Positions 19,175-26,673 of a DNA stretch of 42,739 nt are shown one piece after another. How positions within the stretch are numbered: the stretch's first letter is position 1; every line of letters begins with the position of its first letter. The notes beneath the pieces are model-generated. The model saw only the letters and a program-made list of their open reading frames with translations. It was not told the origin of the DNA and did no database searches. The DNA comes from Leptolyngbyaceae cyanobacterium CSU_1_3. Its GTDB lineage: Bacteria > Cyanobacteriota > Cyanobacteriia > Leptolyngbyales > Leptolyngbyaceae. Location of the stretch: NCBI GenBank assembly GCA_012034655.1, contig JAAUOZ010000025.1, forward strand, positions 1 to 42,739, in the 5' to 3' direction. A program made the translations under genes and the position numbers.

Positions 19175-21162
19175 CTCACACCTGGCACGAAGCTAACTCC
19201 CGCTATTTATCGATCGCAATTCACTGGTTGCGTCTGCGGCTCTTGCGCCTGACTCCAGATTCAACTATCACCGAAGATGAAATTGTACAGGCAGAAGCGG
19301 TAATGTTAGATGCAGCCGCGATCGATCCGCCTCCGGCTCTGATGACATTAAGTTCGGTGTTGGGATTGACTGAATTTGAGCAATCAATTCTGTTGCTGTG
19401 TGCAGCGATGGAACTCGATACCCAAATTGCCAGCTTCTGTGCCAAAGTCCAAGACGATCCTCAGCGAATCTACCCAACCTATGCTTTAGCATTAGCACTG
19501 TTTGATCATCCCGTCTGGGATGTGGTGTCTCCAGAACGACCTTTGCGATCGTGGCGATTGATTGAAATTCATCAATCGGGAGTACAACCGCTCACGGTTA
19601 GCCCGATCAAAGCCGATGAACGCATTGTTAACTATCTCAAAGGCTTAAACTATTTAGACGATCGCTTAAATTCCCTTTTATCTCCGCTCTCGGTTGTAAC
19701 TGAAGATCAGTCTTTAGTCCCTGCTCTGGCTCCTTCTCAGCAGCAAGTTGTAGATGCGATCGTTGATCAATTGCAAACCGTGACTCATTGGGATCATTTG
19801 CCGATGATTCAACTGTTAGGTCGCGATCGACCCAGCAAACACGCGATCGCAACCTCAGTTGCAGAACAACTGGGAATGCCATTGTATGGGATGCGAGTAG
19901 AACTGTTGCCTACTCATGCCTCTGAGTTAGAAACCCTAATTCGCCTATGGCAGCGAGAAATGCAATTGTTTCCAGTGGCACTGTATCTCGATGGGCAAGC
20001 GATCGAGGGTGGCAATTCCAATAGTCTAGCGGCGACACTGCGTACCTTTTTGGACAGTACGCAAGGCTTGTTTTTCTTAGATCTGCGAGAGCAAAGCGCG
20101 TCGTTTGATCAGCCAACCCTATCTTTTGAGGTAGCCAAGCCAATGCCGATCGAGCAGTGGCAAGTTTGGCAGCAAGTCTTGGGTCGATCGCAGAATGCAG
20201 CCTGGTTAGCGGGTCAATTTAACTTGAATTTGACAGAAATTCAACAAGCTGCAAATACAACAAATCTTGAACACCATTCTGCTCCCGATCGTTTATGGGA
20301 GGCTTGTCTGGTGCGAACCCGTCCGCGTCTAGATGCCCTGGCACAACGACTTGATACCAAAGCAACCTGGGATGACCTTGTATTGCCGAAGGCAGAAGCA
20401 AGTTGCTGCATCAAATTGTGGCTCAGGTGCGGCATCGTAGCACTGTATATGACGAATGGGGGATTTCGCGATCGCATGAATCGAGGCTTAGGAATCACGG
20501 CGCTATTTGCAGGGGAAAGCGGCACGGGCAAAACCATGGCCGCAGAGGTAATTGCCAACGACCTGCGGCTAAACTTATATCGAATTGATCTCTCATCCGT
20601 GGTCAGCAAGTATATCGGTGAAACGGAGAAGAATCTTCGCAAACTCTTTGATGCCGCAGAAGATGGCGGAGCGATTTTGTTTTTTGATGAAGCAGACGCA
20701 TTGTTTGGCAAGCGTAGTGAGGTGAAAGATAGCCACGATCGCTATGCCAACATTGAGATCAATTATTTACTCCAACGCATCGAAGCCTACCGAGGTTTAG
20801 CAATCTTGGCAACGAACTTAAAGGGATCGCTCGATTCAGCATTTCTCAGGCGATTGCGATTTATCATCAATTTCCCGTTTCCATCGTTGGTCGATCGCCA
20901 GCGTTTGTGGGAGAAAGTGTTTCCGCCCCAAGTCCCCAAGGCAGACGATTTAGACTTTGCCTGGCTAGCGCGATTGTCGTTGACGGGAGGCAGTATCATC
21001 AATATTGCCCTGAATGCAGCGTTTGAGGCGGCCACCCGTGAGGAGAGACAGATTACAATGCCATTAGTATTGGCAGCAGCCCGAACGGAATTTCGGAAGC
21101 TCGATCGACCCATTAACGAAGCTGACTTTGTTTGGAACGCATTAACCAGAATTCCATCATGA
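19171..21162 (+). CDS. AAA+ ATPase (Pvc15-like), with a locally scrambled segment
   Basis: This 663-residue protein belongs to the AAA+ ATPases encoded beside the terminator in eCIS loci, thought to act in assembly or disassembly. Walker A is GESGTGKT (about residues 447-454), Walker B is ILFFDEADALFG (501-512), the sensor region is ILATNLKGSLDSAFLRRLRF, and a C-terminal helical lid follows. Residues about 410-430 (CCIKLWLRCGIVALYMT) do not fit the family. The alternative frame there reads KLLHQIVAQVRHRSTVYDEW, which does. One base seems missing near 20398, and one G is extra in the G5 run at 20458-20462, so the frame closes again. Confidence 0.9.
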   Translation: MTHTWHEANSRYLSIAIHWLRLRLLRLTPDSTITEDEIVQAEAVMLDAAAIDPPPALMTLSSVLGLTEFEQSILLLCAAMELDTQIASFCAKVQDDPQRIYPTYALALALFDHPVWDVVSPERPLRSWRLIEIHQSGVQPLTVSPIKADERIVNYLKGLNYLDDRLNSLLSPLSVVTEDQSLVPALAPSQQQVVDAIVDQLQTVTHWDHLPMIQLLGRDRPSKHAIATSVAEQLGMPLYGMRVELLPTHASELETLIRLWQREMQLFPVALYLDGQAIEGGNSNSLAATLRTFLDSTQGLFFLDLREQSASFDQPTLSFEVAKPMPIEQWQVWQQVLGRSQNAAWLAGQFNLNLTEIQQAANTTNLEHHSAPDRLWEACLVRTRPRLDALAQRLDTKATWDDLVLPKAEASCCIKLWLRCGIVALYMTNGGFRDRMNRGLGITALFAGESGTGKTMAAEVIANDLRLNLYRIDLSSVVSKYIGETEKNLRKLFDAAEDGGAILFFDEADALFGKRSEVKDSHDRYANIEINYLLQRIEAYRGLAILATNLKGSLDSAFLRRLRFIINFPFPSLVDRQRLWEKVFPPQVPKADDLDFAWLARLSLTGGSIINIALNAAFEAATREERQITMPLVLAAARTEFRKLDRPINEADFVWNALTRIPS

Positions 21163-21240
21163 ATCAAATCAATTCTTTCAGCAATTCCATTCGACTGAGA
21201 CAGCCCATTGCTCAATTGATGATCTACGGAGACTGATCTA

Positions 21241-22015
21241 ATGATGCATCAGCATATCGCTCAACTCAAGGGTAAATCTCAGCTAGTACGCTCTAAAGAC
21301 AGCGAGAAAATTTTCCAACATCTTGCAATCTATTCAGCAACCCATCAAGCAATGTTACCTGAGATGACTCAGACAAACAAAAAAAACAGCTTATGGCGAC
21401 ATGAGAGATTCCCATACTCAGGGCTGTGGCTGTCTAACTTGTACGCCGCTTAATACTAGCCAGTTTTTAACGCAAGCCCCTGAATCGAAGACTGTCTACC
21501 AGCCCACGATGAATGTTTTGCAGCGTGCAGCAGAAACTGACTCAGACGGCGAAGAGGAAACGATCGCAAAAAGAGTAAGAAATCAGAATGTGGCAACTCG
21601 ATCACAACAAACAGGATACAGCTTACGAAGCGGAAACGCATCAGGTGGTAGAAACCTGCACTATCGACCCTATACTACACGGAAGGAGCGCGGCATCTGG
21701 GATGAAAAATCTAGACCAGCAGGCTATCTTGACGGAACTAAGAGAAGAGTTTTGACCAACACTTCGAGTAAAATGGCGAAGGGAGACCTAGTCTATGAAT
21801 GTGCTGGTTGCAAGCAGTATTTTAGCGAAACAGATATCACCCTAGATCACCATCAAGATTGGAAAACTTGGATTTTCGGGAACGCTGAACCAAACGGTGA
21901 TGGCAAAATTAGCTCGGCTGCTGCAAAAGAAGCTTACAGTGATACTAGCAACTTAGTCGCAATGTGCCAGCCTTGTAACTCCAAGAAAAATGGACCTCGC
22001 GATAAATACGATTAA
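21241..22015 (+). CDS. Candidate cargo: HNH nuclease, frameshifted at an A8 run
   Basis: GGAGA lies eight bases before ATG 21241. The first frame carries QHLAIYSATH at residues 26-35, shared with the next cargo protein, and stops at 21453. The second frame (21401-22015) has no ribosome site at its first ATG and holds the rest: CGCLTC, VLQRAA, a charged linker and an HNH/endonuclease-VII-like domain with CAGC, LDHHQDW, then NLVAMCQPCNSKKNG. Removing one A from the A8 run at 21379-21386 joins them (NKKTAYGDMRDSH) into 257 residues. By family the domain cuts DNA; delivery by the injection system is inferred from position and the shared N-terminus. No immunity gene is obvious. Confidence 0.75.
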
Positions 22016-22030
22016 AAACAATTATCCGTA

Positions 22031-22246
22031 GTGATTGATATGTATATCGACTTGGGTGCTGAAAAGATCATTGCAGGAAAACCTGTAATTAATTTACGAG
22101 CGTTCTTCGATCGGGTGGATGAGCAGGCGGGATATGAGGTGGTGATGGACTACAGTCGTGATCCAGTGCCGTCTCTGTCGGAGCGATCAACCATTTGGAT
22201 GCAGGGTTTATTGCAGGATAAAGGGCTAAGGAGGATCAGGGAATGA
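22031..22246 (+). pseudogene. Remnant resembling the C-terminal end of a DUF4058 protein
   Basis: This 71-codon frame starts with GTG at 22031 (or ATG 22040) and lacks a ribosome site. From about residue 20 it reads INLRAFFDRVDEQAGYEV, then MDYSRDPVPSLSER and a terminal GLLQDKGLR, as in the end of DUF4058 proteins, which are normally over 200 residues. The first residues (MYIDLGAEKIIA) instead recall XisH-type excision-factor proteins. It may be a recombination remnant. Its stop overlaps the next ATG (22243-22246). A role as immunity protein for the HNH nuclease is possible only from position. Confidence 0.45.
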
Positions 22247-23040
22247 CGACTTTTGAAAGTCTGTTTAACCGCGAGAAGCCACATGCAACCAAGGAAGGAA
22301 CCCAGAGAAGAAGCCCCCTTCAGCACACGGCAATCTATCAAGCATCCCATAGGAAGGAAGCAGAAGGTATCAATCTTCAGCGAGAAGGGAACGAGTCCCA
22401 GTTTTACCAACAAAATTTTAGCCAGGTTCCCCTCCTGAAAGCTGCTCAACCAGCATCGAAAGGACTCAAGCAAACTAATGCAAACGCTTTATTCAATAAG
22501 GCGGGCAGTGCCTACCCAACTGTTACTGCTTTGGCAACTTATGCGGAGAATGAATTGACACTACACAGGCCAGTCATTCAGCGAGCAGCAACGGGTGGCA
22601 GAGGTAGAGGTCGGGGTGGCGGCGGTACAGGCACTGCAACTCAAGTGACAGAGAAAGTCATAGCAAGCCACACAGGAGTGACACTGCAACAGTTGCCACT
22701 GTCTGGCCCAGAGAAAGTAGCTCAATGTACTGGATATATGAATAATACCTATACGGCAGCAGGTGGTTCGGTCAGCTTTGGTGGAAAAAGCCGAGCAGTA
22801 TACGACATCACTGGTAGTCGGTGGGGCTATATTGATACCTCTCATGGGGAAATTGAAGCCTTTCCTGCTGAACAAACTAGTGGTACAACAACTCACATTA
22901 TTCCGCTTAGATTTGATTATGATGAAGTGGAGAAAACGCTCAGGGCAATTAAGACAACGATATATAGGGTTACGAACGTGACAACGCTAGCTGCTGTTGC
23001 TGTAAGTGGGAAAAAGGCACACACCTATACAATGATTTAG
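22243..23040 (+). CDS. Candidate cargo protein with unknown C-terminal domain
   Basis: A strong ribosome site, AAGGAGG (22228-22234), precedes ATG 22243. The 265-residue protein carries QHTAIYQASH at residues 27-36, matching the N-terminus of the HNH nuclease cargo, and VIQRAA at about 111-116, matching VLQRAA there. A Gly/Arg linker (GGRGRGRGGGG) follows, then a compact C-terminal domain of about 130 residues (from VTEKVIASHTG to the end) with a single Cys in VAQCTGYMNNTY and the segment WGYIDTSHGEIEAFP. I do not recognise this domain. The architecture of signal, linker and compact end suggests a toxin or enzyme delivered by the system; this is inference. Confidence 0.65.
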   Translation: MTTFESLFNREKPHATKEGTQRRSPLQHTAIYQASHRKEAEGINLQREGNESQFYQQNFSQVPLLKAAQPASKGLKQTNANALFNKAGSAYPTVTALATYAENELTLHRPVIQRAATGGRGRGRGGGGTGTATQVTEKVIASHTGVTLQQLPLSGPEKVAQCTGYMNNTYTAAGGSVSFGGKSRAVYDITGSRWGYIDTSHGEIEAFPAEQTSGTTTHIIPLRFDYDEVEKTLRAIKTTIYRVTNVTTLAAVAVSGKKAHTYTMI

Positions 23041-23208
23041 CCTAGAACCGAGGCGGGGCTAAGTTGTAGCCACAGTGCTAAGTGAGGTTATCTTATGCTT
23101 TCACACTGATCTCGCAACTCAGTACGATCGCGGCTCTCGTAGTGTGCGTTAAAGATCGCATAATATCTACCCAATCTCAAACCAGCACTTATCTTCGTGT
23201 GGGATGCA

Positions 23209-23796
23209 ATGACAACTACAACGGCACAACCCATCACCCTAGAGGAGTTTCTGAAGCGACCAGAAACGAGACCTGCTAGTGAATATATTGATGGTGAAAT
23301 TATTCAGAAACCGATGCCAAAGGGAAGACATAGCCGACTGCAAGGTAAACTGTGCGCCACTGTCAATCAGGTTGCCGAACCGCAAGAACTTGCCTATGCC
23401 TTTCCCGAATTGCGCTGCACCTTTGGCGGACGATCGATTGTCCCCGATGTTGCAGTCTTCCTCTGGAAGCACATTCCATTTCTGCCCGAAAGTGAAGTGC
23501 CAGATAATTTTGAACTTGCACCAGACTGGGCGATCGAGATTTTATCTCCCGATCAGAAAGCCAACAAGGTCATTGGCAATCTGCTTCATTGCTTGAGTCA
23601 TGGCAGCCGTCTCGGATGGTTTCTTGATCCAGACGATCGCAGCATTTTGATCTTTTTACCTGATCAACCACCTGTGTTAATTCAAGGAGATCAGCTTTTA
23701 CCCGTTTTGCCTGACATTGCCTTGCCTCTGACCGCCGATCAGGTTTTTGGTTGGCTGAAAATGGGTCATTCAAATCAGCTTGATCCGACTGAGTAA
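23209..23796 (+). CDS. Uma2-family (DUF820) endonuclease-like protein
   Basis: ATG 23209 gives MTTTTAQPITLEEFLKRPE and 195 residues, typical of the Uma2 family, which is hugely expanded in cyanobacteria and has a PD-(D/E)XK-like fold. Family motifs are EYIDGEIIQKPMPKGRHS, PELRCTFGGRSIVPDVAVF, and WAIEILSPDQKANKVIGNLLHCL. The putative acidic residues (Asp of VPDV, Glu of IEIL) are present. Biological roles are mostly unknown. It lies inside the cargo island but lacks the N-terminal cargo motif, so it may be a passenger gene. GGGA lies six bases upstream. Confidence 0.88.
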   Translation: MTTTTAQPITLEEFLKRPETRPASEYIDGEIIQKPMPKGRHSRLQGKLCATVNQVAEPQELAYAFPELRCTFGGRSIVPDVAVFLWKHIPFLPESEVPDNFELAPDWAIEILSPDQKANKVIGNLLHCLSHGSRLGWFLDPDDRSILIFLPDQPPVLIQGDQLLPVLPDIALPLTADQVFGWLKMGHSNQLDPTE

Positions 23797-23847
23797 TTTC
23801 AATGTAAAGTGCTAATTCTAGCCATCTTTTAAACGAGATTAGCCGCA

Positions 23848-24663
23848 ATGCCACAACGATCGCACCTCCCCCAACCCCAGCAAACAGATAAAAACGATCG
23901 CACCCCTTTCTCACATACTGCCATCGCGACCAACGGGGGAAAAACCATTCCTGCACCGATGCGAACCCAAATGGAAAGTGCCTTCAACACTAGCTTTGCA
24001 GATGTCAAGGTTCATGAAGGCAATCATGTTGGTTCGGTGGGCGCGATCGCATACACTCAGGGCAACCATATCCATTTTGCTCCCGGTCGGTTCAATCCTG
24101 AAACTCGTTCAGGTCAAGCACTCATCGGACACGAACTCGCCCATGTTGTTCAGCAACGGCAAGGCAGAGTTAAGCCCACCACTCAAGTTAACGGTTTGCC
24201 TGTTAACGATCGGTCAGATCTAGAACAAGAAGCAGATACCCTGGGACAAAAAGCAGCGCAAATGAAAATTCCTGCGCCGCTTCAGAAACAGGATAAACCT
24301 GCAAGCTATCAAATTACCTCGCCCAAAGCTGGCGAAAATGGCTATCAAGAAATTACTGCCGTCGATCAGACCAACCACTCGATCGGAACAGTGAGTATTA
24401 AAGGCTCATCCGATCGCTCTCAAATCCAAATCGCCAATCTCTGGGTTGATCCCGCTCACCGTCAACAGGGAATTTCTAAGTCGCTGATTGCTGCTGCAAA
24501 CGATGAAGGGAAAAAGAGCGGCTATAAGAAAGCGCAATTGGGCGTTGATCCCGAAGCTCCTGGAATGAGTTCTGCAACGCTACAAAGTATCTATGCACGA
24601 CAAGGATTTAAACGATCGGGTAACGTTAAACCTGGACAACCCTTAATGGAAACAGAACTGTAA
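23848..24663 (+). CDS. Candidate cargo: DUF4157 domain fused to a GNAT acetyltransferase
   Basis: The first 100 or so residues form a DUF4157 domain, a family strongly associated with extracellular injection systems: PAPMRTQMESAFNTSFADVKVHEG, then the metalloprotease-like HELAH motif at residues 95-99, and EQEADTLGQKAA. From about residue 150 the sequence resembles a GNAT acetyltransferase: ANLWVDPAHRQQGISKSLIAAA is motif A (Q-x-x-G-x-x-x), followed by GYKKAQLGV and IYARQGFKRSG near the end. The N-terminus has SHTAIATN at residues 22-29, similar to the other two cargo proteins. An injected acetyltransferase that modifies a target small molecule or protein is a reasonable inference; the substrate is unknown. 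Confidence 0.82.
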   Translation: MPQRSHLPQPQQTDKNDRTPFSHTAIATNGGKTIPAPMRTQMESAFNTSFADVKVHEGNHVGSVGAIAYTQGNHIHFAPGRFNPETRSGQALIGHELAHVVQQRQGRVKPTTQVNGLPVNDRSDLEQEADTLGQKAAQMKIPAPLQKQDKPASYQITSPKAGENGYQEITAVDQTNHSIGTVSIKGSSDRSQIQIANLWVDPAHRQQGISKSLIAAANDEGKKSGYKKAQLGVDPEAPGMSSATLQSIYARQGFKRSGNVKPGQPLMETEL

Positions 24664-24691
24664 CTTTAACTTTTATTTTGGAGCGATCGCT

Positions 24692-24924
24692 ATGCTAAAC
24701 AACACCTTTTCTCTTCTCATCCTCATCCCCTTCATCTTGGGGTTTATTACCTATGAGATTCGCACTCTTCTTCATCCAACTTCAACTGCTCCCGATCCCG
24801 TAACCGTCAAAATTTCTCCCGAAGCGATGCAACAACTTCGGAGAAGGGCTATCTTGATCCCAATACTGGAAAACTCAAAGATACGATCGTCGGACTGTTG
24901 AACTTAGAAGAAGCAAAAAGTTAA
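24692..24924 (+). pseudogene. Small single-pass membrane protein, frameshifted
   Basis: ATG 24692 follows TTGGAG. The N-terminus FSLLILIPFILGFITYEI is a clear membrane helix. The frame then runs SPEAMQQLRR and drifts off to stop at 24901. Adding one G near 24840 continues it as REKGYLDPNTGKLKDTIVGL and stops at 24924, giving 77 residues. The repaired end has balanced composition and is more plausible. The function is unknown; its place between cargo and baseplate genes suggests a membrane partner of the injection system. Confidence 0.6.
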
Positions 24925-24952
24925 TCTTGCATTTCTGACTTTGTGCATTTTG

Positions 24953-25378
24953 CTACTTCTTACTTGCATCTCTAGCAATCGCAGAAGTGTTACTGTTCTG
25001 TGCTGGCTCCAGTTGCTTAAGCTCTGACATAGATGGCAACTTGAACTCGACTCCTAGCTGAGTCTTGAGTTGTGATTGTGCCCAATTCCACGCAGGGGCA
25101 AGCGATCGCAGCATCACGTCACCGCCGCTAGACAGAATTTTTGGCACAGTCGGCTGCTCGGTTTCGAGCCAAGCTCGCAGCGATCGCCCACTCTGAAAAC
25201 TCACTGCCCAGACCCAAATCGCAGCCGTTACCCCAAAGAGAAACAACAACACTGCTAACTGTGCAGCTTGCTTGAGCAGTTGCCAGGTTTTGGCGATCGC
25301 AAACCGATAGGTCGCGATCGTTTCCGCGTTCGATAAGGTGTACCAAAAATTCCACGCAGCGGCCTTAATGGGATTCAT
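24953..25378 (-). CDS. Unknown membrane protein on the opposite strand
   Basis: I chose ATG at 25378 (MNPIKAAAWNFWYTL, 141 residues) because GGAGAG lies just upstream on this strand; the longer frame to 25492 has no ribosome site. A strong membrane segment (LAVLLFLFGVTAAIWVWAV) lies at about residues 40-58, followed by a soluble tail with a long helix (WNWAQSQLKTQLGVEF) and a Ser/Asn-rich end. No family is recognised. It interrupts the otherwise co-directional locus, so it has its own promoter or was inserted. Confidence 0.65.
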   Translation of the reverse strand: MNPIKAAAWNFWYTLSNAETIATYRFAIAKTWQLLKQAAQLAVLLFLFGVTAAIWVWAVSFQSGRSLRAWLETEQPTVPKILSSGGDVMLRSLAPAWNWAQSQLKTQLGVEFKLPSMSELKQLEPAQNSNTSAIARDASKK

Positions 25379-25686
25379 GCAACTCTCCACAAAATCGATT
25401 CTCCCAACATACGTAGAAGAATTTGCACCCTTATCATCTAATAACCGTCTCAAGTAGCAGCATGTTTGAGAAAAAACATTACAAAACTCCAAAAAATGAT
25501 TGCTTTAGGTCTATCTTGATGAGTGTTCAGAGAAAATCATTGTTTCAGTCAGTCAACTTGAACTTTACAGCTTGAATTTTAGGGATCTCTGGGTCGCGAT
25601 CGATACGTCCTTGTCTCACCTAAAACCTCTGTTCCGCAAACTAACCCTCAGCCGCTATTGTGGCGGCTGAAATTACAAACTGCTCT
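25379..25686. other. Divergent intergenic region before the baseplate block
   Basis: This 308-base region separates the minus-strand membrane protein gene from the CIS_tube-family gene and should contain the promoter of the second structural block. I find no convincing -35/-10 pair. Its end carries a perfect hairpin at 25648-25670. Confidence 0.4.
25648..25670. promoter_or_regulatory. Perfect hairpin 17 bases before the CIS_tube gene start
   Basis: TCAGCCGC (25648-25655), loop TATTGTG, GCGGCTGA (25663-25670) form an 8-bp GC-rich stem. The gene has no obvious Shine-Dalgarno sequence, so the hairpin may influence translation or mark an upstream termination or operator site. Confidence 0.5.
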
Positions 25687-26361
25687 ATGTCAACTTTTCC
25701 TGGCTCGCCCCGCTTGATCAAAGGTGCGATCGTAACCCTGCTCGCCCCCAACTACAACCAAATCGACAGCACGATCGCCTTTCAATATAATCCCGATAGC
25801 CTGAGTCGAACCCTCAGCGCTGAAGCATCCAAAGAAACCGATGGAGCGCCCTCTAACGAAATTTTGCTGCTTACCCGTGCCCCCCACGAAAGCATCAACC
25901 TCAAAGTGGTAATCGATGCGATCGATCAACTCGAAAAAGGCGATCAAACCGCGATCGAACTTGGCATCTATCCACAGCTTTCTGCATTAGAAGTGTTGCT
26001 CTATCCCAAAAGTTCTGTGGTGAAAGCGTCTAACCAGCGTACCTCCCAGGGTGCTCTAGAAATTAGCCCGTTAGCCGCTCCGGTGACATTGCTGATTTGG
26101 GGCGACAAGCGAGTGCTGCCGGTGCGGTTAGTTAGCTTTACGGTGAATGAGGAATATCACGACATTCGCCTCAATCCGATTCGGGCCGAAGTCACCCTGA
26201 GTTTGCGAGTGTTGACCTATAGTGATGTCCCCTGGGAAGAACAACGGGCCAAACTATTTTTTGCCCATCAAGTTAGTAAAGAAAGAATGGCAGCAAAGGC
26301 CAATATTTCTAATGTTCGGGAGATCACAGGCGTGAATGTTGCAGGACGCTTGCGAGGTTGA
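25687..26361 (+). CDS. CIS_tube-family adaptor protein (Pvc7-region)
   Basis: This 224-residue protein has the diagnostic core IAFQYNPDSLSRTL, ESINLKVVIDAIDQ, LYPQLSALEVLLYP, PVTLLIWGDKRVLPVRLVSFTV and DIRLNPIRAEVTLSLRVL of the contractile-injection-system tube/adaptor family that links the inner tube to the hub. ATG 25687 is preferred; GTG 25660 lies inside a hairpin. It heads the baseplate block and is followed after five bases by the LysM-like gene. Confidence 0.85.
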   Translation: MSTFPGSPRLIKGAIVTLLAPNYNQIDSTIAFQYNPDSLSRTLSAEASKETDGAPSNEILLLTRAPHESINLKVVIDAIDQLEKGDQTAIELGIYPQLSALEVLLYPKSSVVKASNQRTSQGALEISPLAAPVTLLIWGDKRVLPVRLVSFTVNEEYHDIRLNPIRAEVTLSLRVLTYSDVPWEEQRAKLFFAHQVSKERMAAKANISNVREITGVNVAGRLRG

Positions 26362-26366
26362 GGACT

Positions 26367-26656
26367 ATGTTTGAACCAATCAGCCGCTACGCTCAACTAG
26401 AGACCGCGCAAATGACCCTGCCCGATGGTCGAATTGTGGCTTACAAACGACGGCGTTTTTACCCCAGGGTCGGCAGTTGCAACTGCTCACCGAAGTAACG
26501 GTCATTGACGGCGATCGTCTCGATTTGATCAGCGATCGCATCCTGGGAAATGCTCGACTATTCTGGCAAGTGTGCGATGCCAATGATGCCATGCAGCCGA
26601 GGGAGTTGACACGGGAGCCAAATCAAACCCTGCGAGTCCCCGTCCCGCATGTCTAA
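26367..26656 (+). pseudogene. LysM-like baseplate protein (gp53-like), broken by one missing T
   Basis: No single long frame exists here. ATG 26367 begins MFEPISRYAQLETAQMTLPD and reads to the T5 run at 26456-26460, where it hits an early stop (26510s). With one more T it continues FLPQGRQLQLLTEVTVIDGD and RLDLISDRILGNARLFWQVC to a stop at 26654-26656, 96 residues. This is the short LysM-like protein normally placed between the CIS_tube protein and the hub in these systems. Flanking genes fit exactly, which argues that the gene is functional and the missing T is an error or very recent. Confidence 0.7.
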
Positions 26657-26673
26657 AGCAGAGGAGTTGAGAG

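Noticed and set aside
20403-20588. 61-codon plus-strand frame inside the ATPase gene
   Set aside because: Only its first 20 residues make sense, as the missing part of the ATPase itself; it is not a separate gene.
21159-21236. 25-codon frame overlapping the ATPase stop (ATGA)
   Set aside because: Too short and without recognisable features; the next gene has its own ribosome site.
22031-22246. Immunity gene for the HNH nuclease
   Set aside because: Position fits, but the sequence looks like the end of a DUF4058 protein, so I list it as a remnant instead.
21163-24950. Insertion sequence responsible for the cargo island
   Set aside because: No transposase and no clear terminal inverted repeats or target duplications are visible at the island's edges.
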